Source of the DNA: Candidatus Binatia bacterium
GTDB taxonomy: Bacteria > Desulfobacterota > Binatia > UBA1149 > CAITLU01
Direction: 5' to 3'
Assembly (NCBI GenBank): GCA_036493895.1
Contig: DASXOZ010000026.1
Span: 62,001-126,000, forward strand
Length of the DNA: 64,000 bases
The notes under the pieces are model-generated. The model was not told where the DNA came from and searched no databases. It saw nothing but the letters and a program-made list of their open reading frames with translations. Both the position numbers and the translations under genes were made by a program. Of the stretch, positions 61,791-64,000 are shown in pieces (the stretch's first letter is position 1; each line of letters begins with the position of its first letter).

Positions 61791-64000
61791 CTAGAAGCCG
61801 AGGAAAGGCTGGTAGTCGAGGTTGTTCGAATCGCCGATCTTGAACAGGTGGCCGGCGCCGTAGAAGGTGCCGAGCCACGAGACCTGCTTGCCGAACTTGA
61901 GGCGCCCCTGCGCGCAGAAGACGGTGCCGGAGCCGTTCATGTGGTCGCCGAGCACGCACTTCTTGCCCTTCGCGTAGATCAGCAGGTTCTGCGCCTGCAG
62001 GTCGCCCTGCAGCGCGACGACGCTCAGCAGCTTGAGCGTGAACTTCTTCTGCACGCGCAGCACGACCACCGTGTTGGGGTCGCCGCCGCCGTCGATCATC
62101 AGCGAGACGTTGCGGCCTCCGCGAATCTGCACGTAGTCGATGACGTTGACGCTGCCCGGGTTCGGCGCCGTGATCGTCAGGCTGCCGAACGACTTGATCG
62201 TCGTCTTCGGGAAGCTCGCCGAGCTGCCCAGCCCGTCCAGCACCGCCATGATGTCGGGGTACTGGTTGCGCGCGTGGTCGCAGATCGGCTCGAACGGATG
62301 CGAGCCGGTAAGATCGTAGACGCCGCCCGGCGGTTGGCTCTTGCTCGTCAGGCTGCCCGGCGCGAGCGACGAGACCTGGATGTCGAGGTCCGGAAGATGC
62401 GCGTCACGCGGACGCGCCTTGACGCCGCCGCCGCCGGAGAGACAGTCGCCGGCGAACTCCATGTCGGGAGTCAGCCGGATCGCCCTCGTGCCGCTGGTCA
62501 GGTTCGACGCGATGTTGCCGTCCACCACCGTCGTGTTGCCGACTTTCGTGTAGCCGCCGCAAAGGGAGCCGTCGACCGTCGCGCGGGTGTTGACCTTGAG
62601 CGCATCGTGCTTCGGGTCCTGGCGCTCGACCGCGATCCACGGACAAAGGTCGAGCAGCACCGTCTGGTGGCCCTGGCACTGCGCACTGACGCACTTGTCG
62701 TCGATCGTGCAATCGTTGTTGTCGTCGCACGGCGTGTCGTCGGCCACCGGCGTGTTGACGCACTGGTCGGCTTCGTCGTCGCAGGAATCGTCCGTGCAGA
62801 TGTTGTGGTCGTCGCAGGTCTTGGCCGTTCCGAAGCAGACGCCGCTCTGGCACGAGTCGTTTTCGGTGCAGAACAGGCCGTCGTCGCACGGCGAGCCGTC
62901 CGCATCGTTCGCGCTGCAGTTCTGGGCGTCCTCGTTGCAGCTCTCCGCGCAGTTCCCGTCTCCGTCGGGACCGGGACACGGGTTGCCCGAATGGCCGCAG
63001 GCTCCGTTGGCGCAGGTGTCGGTGCCGTCGCAGAAGATCCCGTCGTCGCACGGGTTCGTGTTCGGCGCGTTGACGCACTGGCTGCCGGCCTCGTCGCAGG
63101 AGTCGTCGGTGCAGTCGTTGTTGTCGTTGCAGGTCTTCGGCGTTCCCGAGCAGGCGCCGCCGCTGCAGGTGTCACCCTCGGTGCAGAACTTGCCGTCATC
63201 GCACGGGGCGGTGTTGTTGGTGTTGACGCACTTCTTGCCGGCCTCGTCGCAGCTGTCGTCGGTGCAGTCGTTGTTGTCGCTGCAGTTTTTCGGCTGGCCG
63301 CCGCAGGAACCTGCGCTGCAGGTATCGCCGGTCGTGCAGAACAGGCCGTCGTCGCAGGCATTCGAGTTCGGCGTGTTCACGCACGAAGCGGACTGCTCGC
63401 TGCACGAGTCGTCGGTGCAGTCGTTGTTGTCGTTGCAGCTTCGCGGCGAGCCGGAGCACGATCCTCCCGAGCAGGCGTCGCCGGTGGTGCAGAACAGCCC
63501 GTCGTCGCACGCAGCCGTATTGTTGGCGTGGAGGCACTTGGCCTGGGCGTTGCTGCAGGAGTCGTTCGTGCACGGGTTGCTGTCGTCACAGTTGACCGCC
63601 GTGCCGACGCAGGAGCCGGCGCTGCAATGGTCGCCGGTCGTGCAGAACTGCCCGTCGTCGCAGGAACTGGCATTCGGCGTGTTGACGCAGGCGTTGGTGT
63701 CCTCGTTGCACGAGTCGTCGGTGCAGACGTTGTTGTCGTTGCAGCTGCGCGGCGTGCCGGCGCAAACACCGCCCGAGCAGGTGTCGCCGGTGGTGCAGAA
63801 CAGGCCGTCGTCACAGGAATTGGTATTGTTCGTGTTGACGCAGCGGTCGTTGGCCTCGTCGCAGCTGTCGGTCGTGCAGACGTTGTTGTCGCTGCAGTTT
63901 CGCGCGGTGCCGACGCAGGAGCCGGCGCTGCAATGGTCGCCGGTCGTGCAGAACTGGCCGTCGTCGCAGGTCGCCGTGTTCGGGTTGTGGCTGCAGCCGA
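61791..64000 (-). CDS. Giant Cys-rich protein 3 (N-terminus off the right edge)
   Basis: An open frame runs from the right edge to a TAG at 61791, giving about 736 residues. It holds some nine repeats of about 51 residues with eight cysteines (CDDGLFCTTGDTCSGGVC, then AGTPRSCNDNNVCTDDSC). These resemble the CDDG..CT..C (Dicty_CTDC-like) motif. A Cys-poor C-terminal domain of about 260 residues follows (VNVIDYVQIRGG ... LDYQPFLGF). Its end (GRLKFGKQVSWLGTFYGAG) is unlike the other two giants. The signal peptide is outside the window. Confidence 0.75.
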   Translation of the reverse strand, partial: GCSHNPNTATCDDGQFCTTGDHCSAGSCVGTARNCSDNNVCTTDSCDEANDRCVNTNNTNSCDDGLFCTTGDTCSGGVCAGTPRSCNDNNVCTDDSCNEDTNACVNTPNASSCDDGQFCTTGDHCSAGSCVGTAVNCDDSNPCTNDSCSNAQAKCLHANNTAACDDGLFCTTGDACSGGSCSGSPRSCNDNNDCTDDSCSEQSASCVNTPNSNACDDGLFCTTGDTCSAGSCGGQPKNCSDNNDCTDDSCDEAGKKCVNTNNTAPCDDGKFCTEGDTCSGGACSGTPKTCNDNNDCTDDSCDEAGSQCVNAPNTNPCDDGIFCDGTDTCANGACGHSGNPCPGPDGDGNCAESCNEDAQNCSANDADGSPCDDGLFCTENDSCQSGVCFGTAKTCDDHNICTDDSCDDEADQCVNTPVADDTPCDDNNDCTIDDKCVSAQCQGHQTVLLDLCPWIAVERQDPKHDALKVNTRATVDGSLCGGYTKVGNTTVVDGNIASNLTSGTRAIRLTPDMEFAGDCLSGGGGVKARPRDAHLPDLDIQVSSLAPGSLTSKSQPPGGVYDLTGSHPFEPICDHARNQYPDIMAVLDGLGSSASFPKTTIKSFGSLTITAPNPGSVNVIDYVQIRGGRNVSLMIDGGGDPNTVVVLRVQKKFTLKLLSVVALQGDLQAQNLLIYAKGKKCVLGDHMNGSGTVFCAQGRLKFGKQVSWLGTFYGAGHLFKIGDSNNLDYQPFLGF

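Noticed and set aside
1..64000. tRNA or rRNA genes
   Set aside because: No tRNA cloverleaf with CCA-end context or rRNA signature was noticed in reading the intergenic regions; a tRNAscan run would settle it.

Overview
The window is high-GC bacterial DNA from a Gram-negative lineage with deltaproteobacterial-type gene order. Evidence: the minus-strand run rpmE-prfA-prmC-murA-hisD-hisB-hisH-hisA-hisF, an LpxD-like acyltransferase, and very large secreted Cys-rich proteins of a style seen in myxobacteria-, Desulfobacterota- and Binatota-like genomes. I cannot name the organism; lipid, CoA and aromatic genes would fit a Binatota- or Myxococcota-like bacterium (inference).

Layout. 1-5.3 kb: RNase J (cut by the left edge), plsC, ssb, radC, a BrnT/BrnA toxin-antitoxin pair, moaC and trxB. 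5.4-13.8 kb: a lipid and redox group (alpha/beta hydrolase, DUF374 acyltransferase, sulfotransferase, wax-ester/DGAT acyltransferase, molybdopterin oxidoreductase, class III CoA-transferase) with two intergenic tandem-repeat tracts. 13.8-17.4 kb: a foreign-looking block with an actinobacterial-type citrate synthase, a decayed insertion sequence and a RelE/Xre pair, bounded by copies of a dispersed repeat rich in GTTAAC. 17.5-23.3 kb: a sterol-reductase-like protein, an adenylate cyclase, a truncated membrane gene under an orphan lpxD, gene debris, and a secreted phosphatase-fold protein lacking its catalytic arginine. 23.6-25.6 kb: a secreted beta-helix protein. 25.9-33.8 kb: the his-murA-prmC-prfA-rpmE block. 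34.0-38.7 kb: a MAPEG protein and a TetR-controlled aromatic ring-cleavage operon. 38.8-44.8 kb: DUF4239, sulfatase, glycerol kinase and DUF3300 proteins.

45-64 kb holds three giant secreted Cys-rich repeat proteins on the minus strand. Between them lie a degenerate acyltransferase, two ArsA-type ATPases, a phasin-like protein, secernin, acpS and a radical-SAM protein. Two giants carry 29 and 34 tandem 32-residue repeats whose cysteine spacing (C-x6-C-x5-C-x6-C-x11) and flanking residues (CR, CD, E, CTG, CP.D) match the C-terminal half of the animal ADAM/snake-venom disintegrin domain. They share a C-terminal domain with the beta-helix protein at 23.6 kb. The third giant, cut by the right edge, uses a different 51-residue, 8-Cys repeat. 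This cell-surface or secreted system is the most unusual content of the window.
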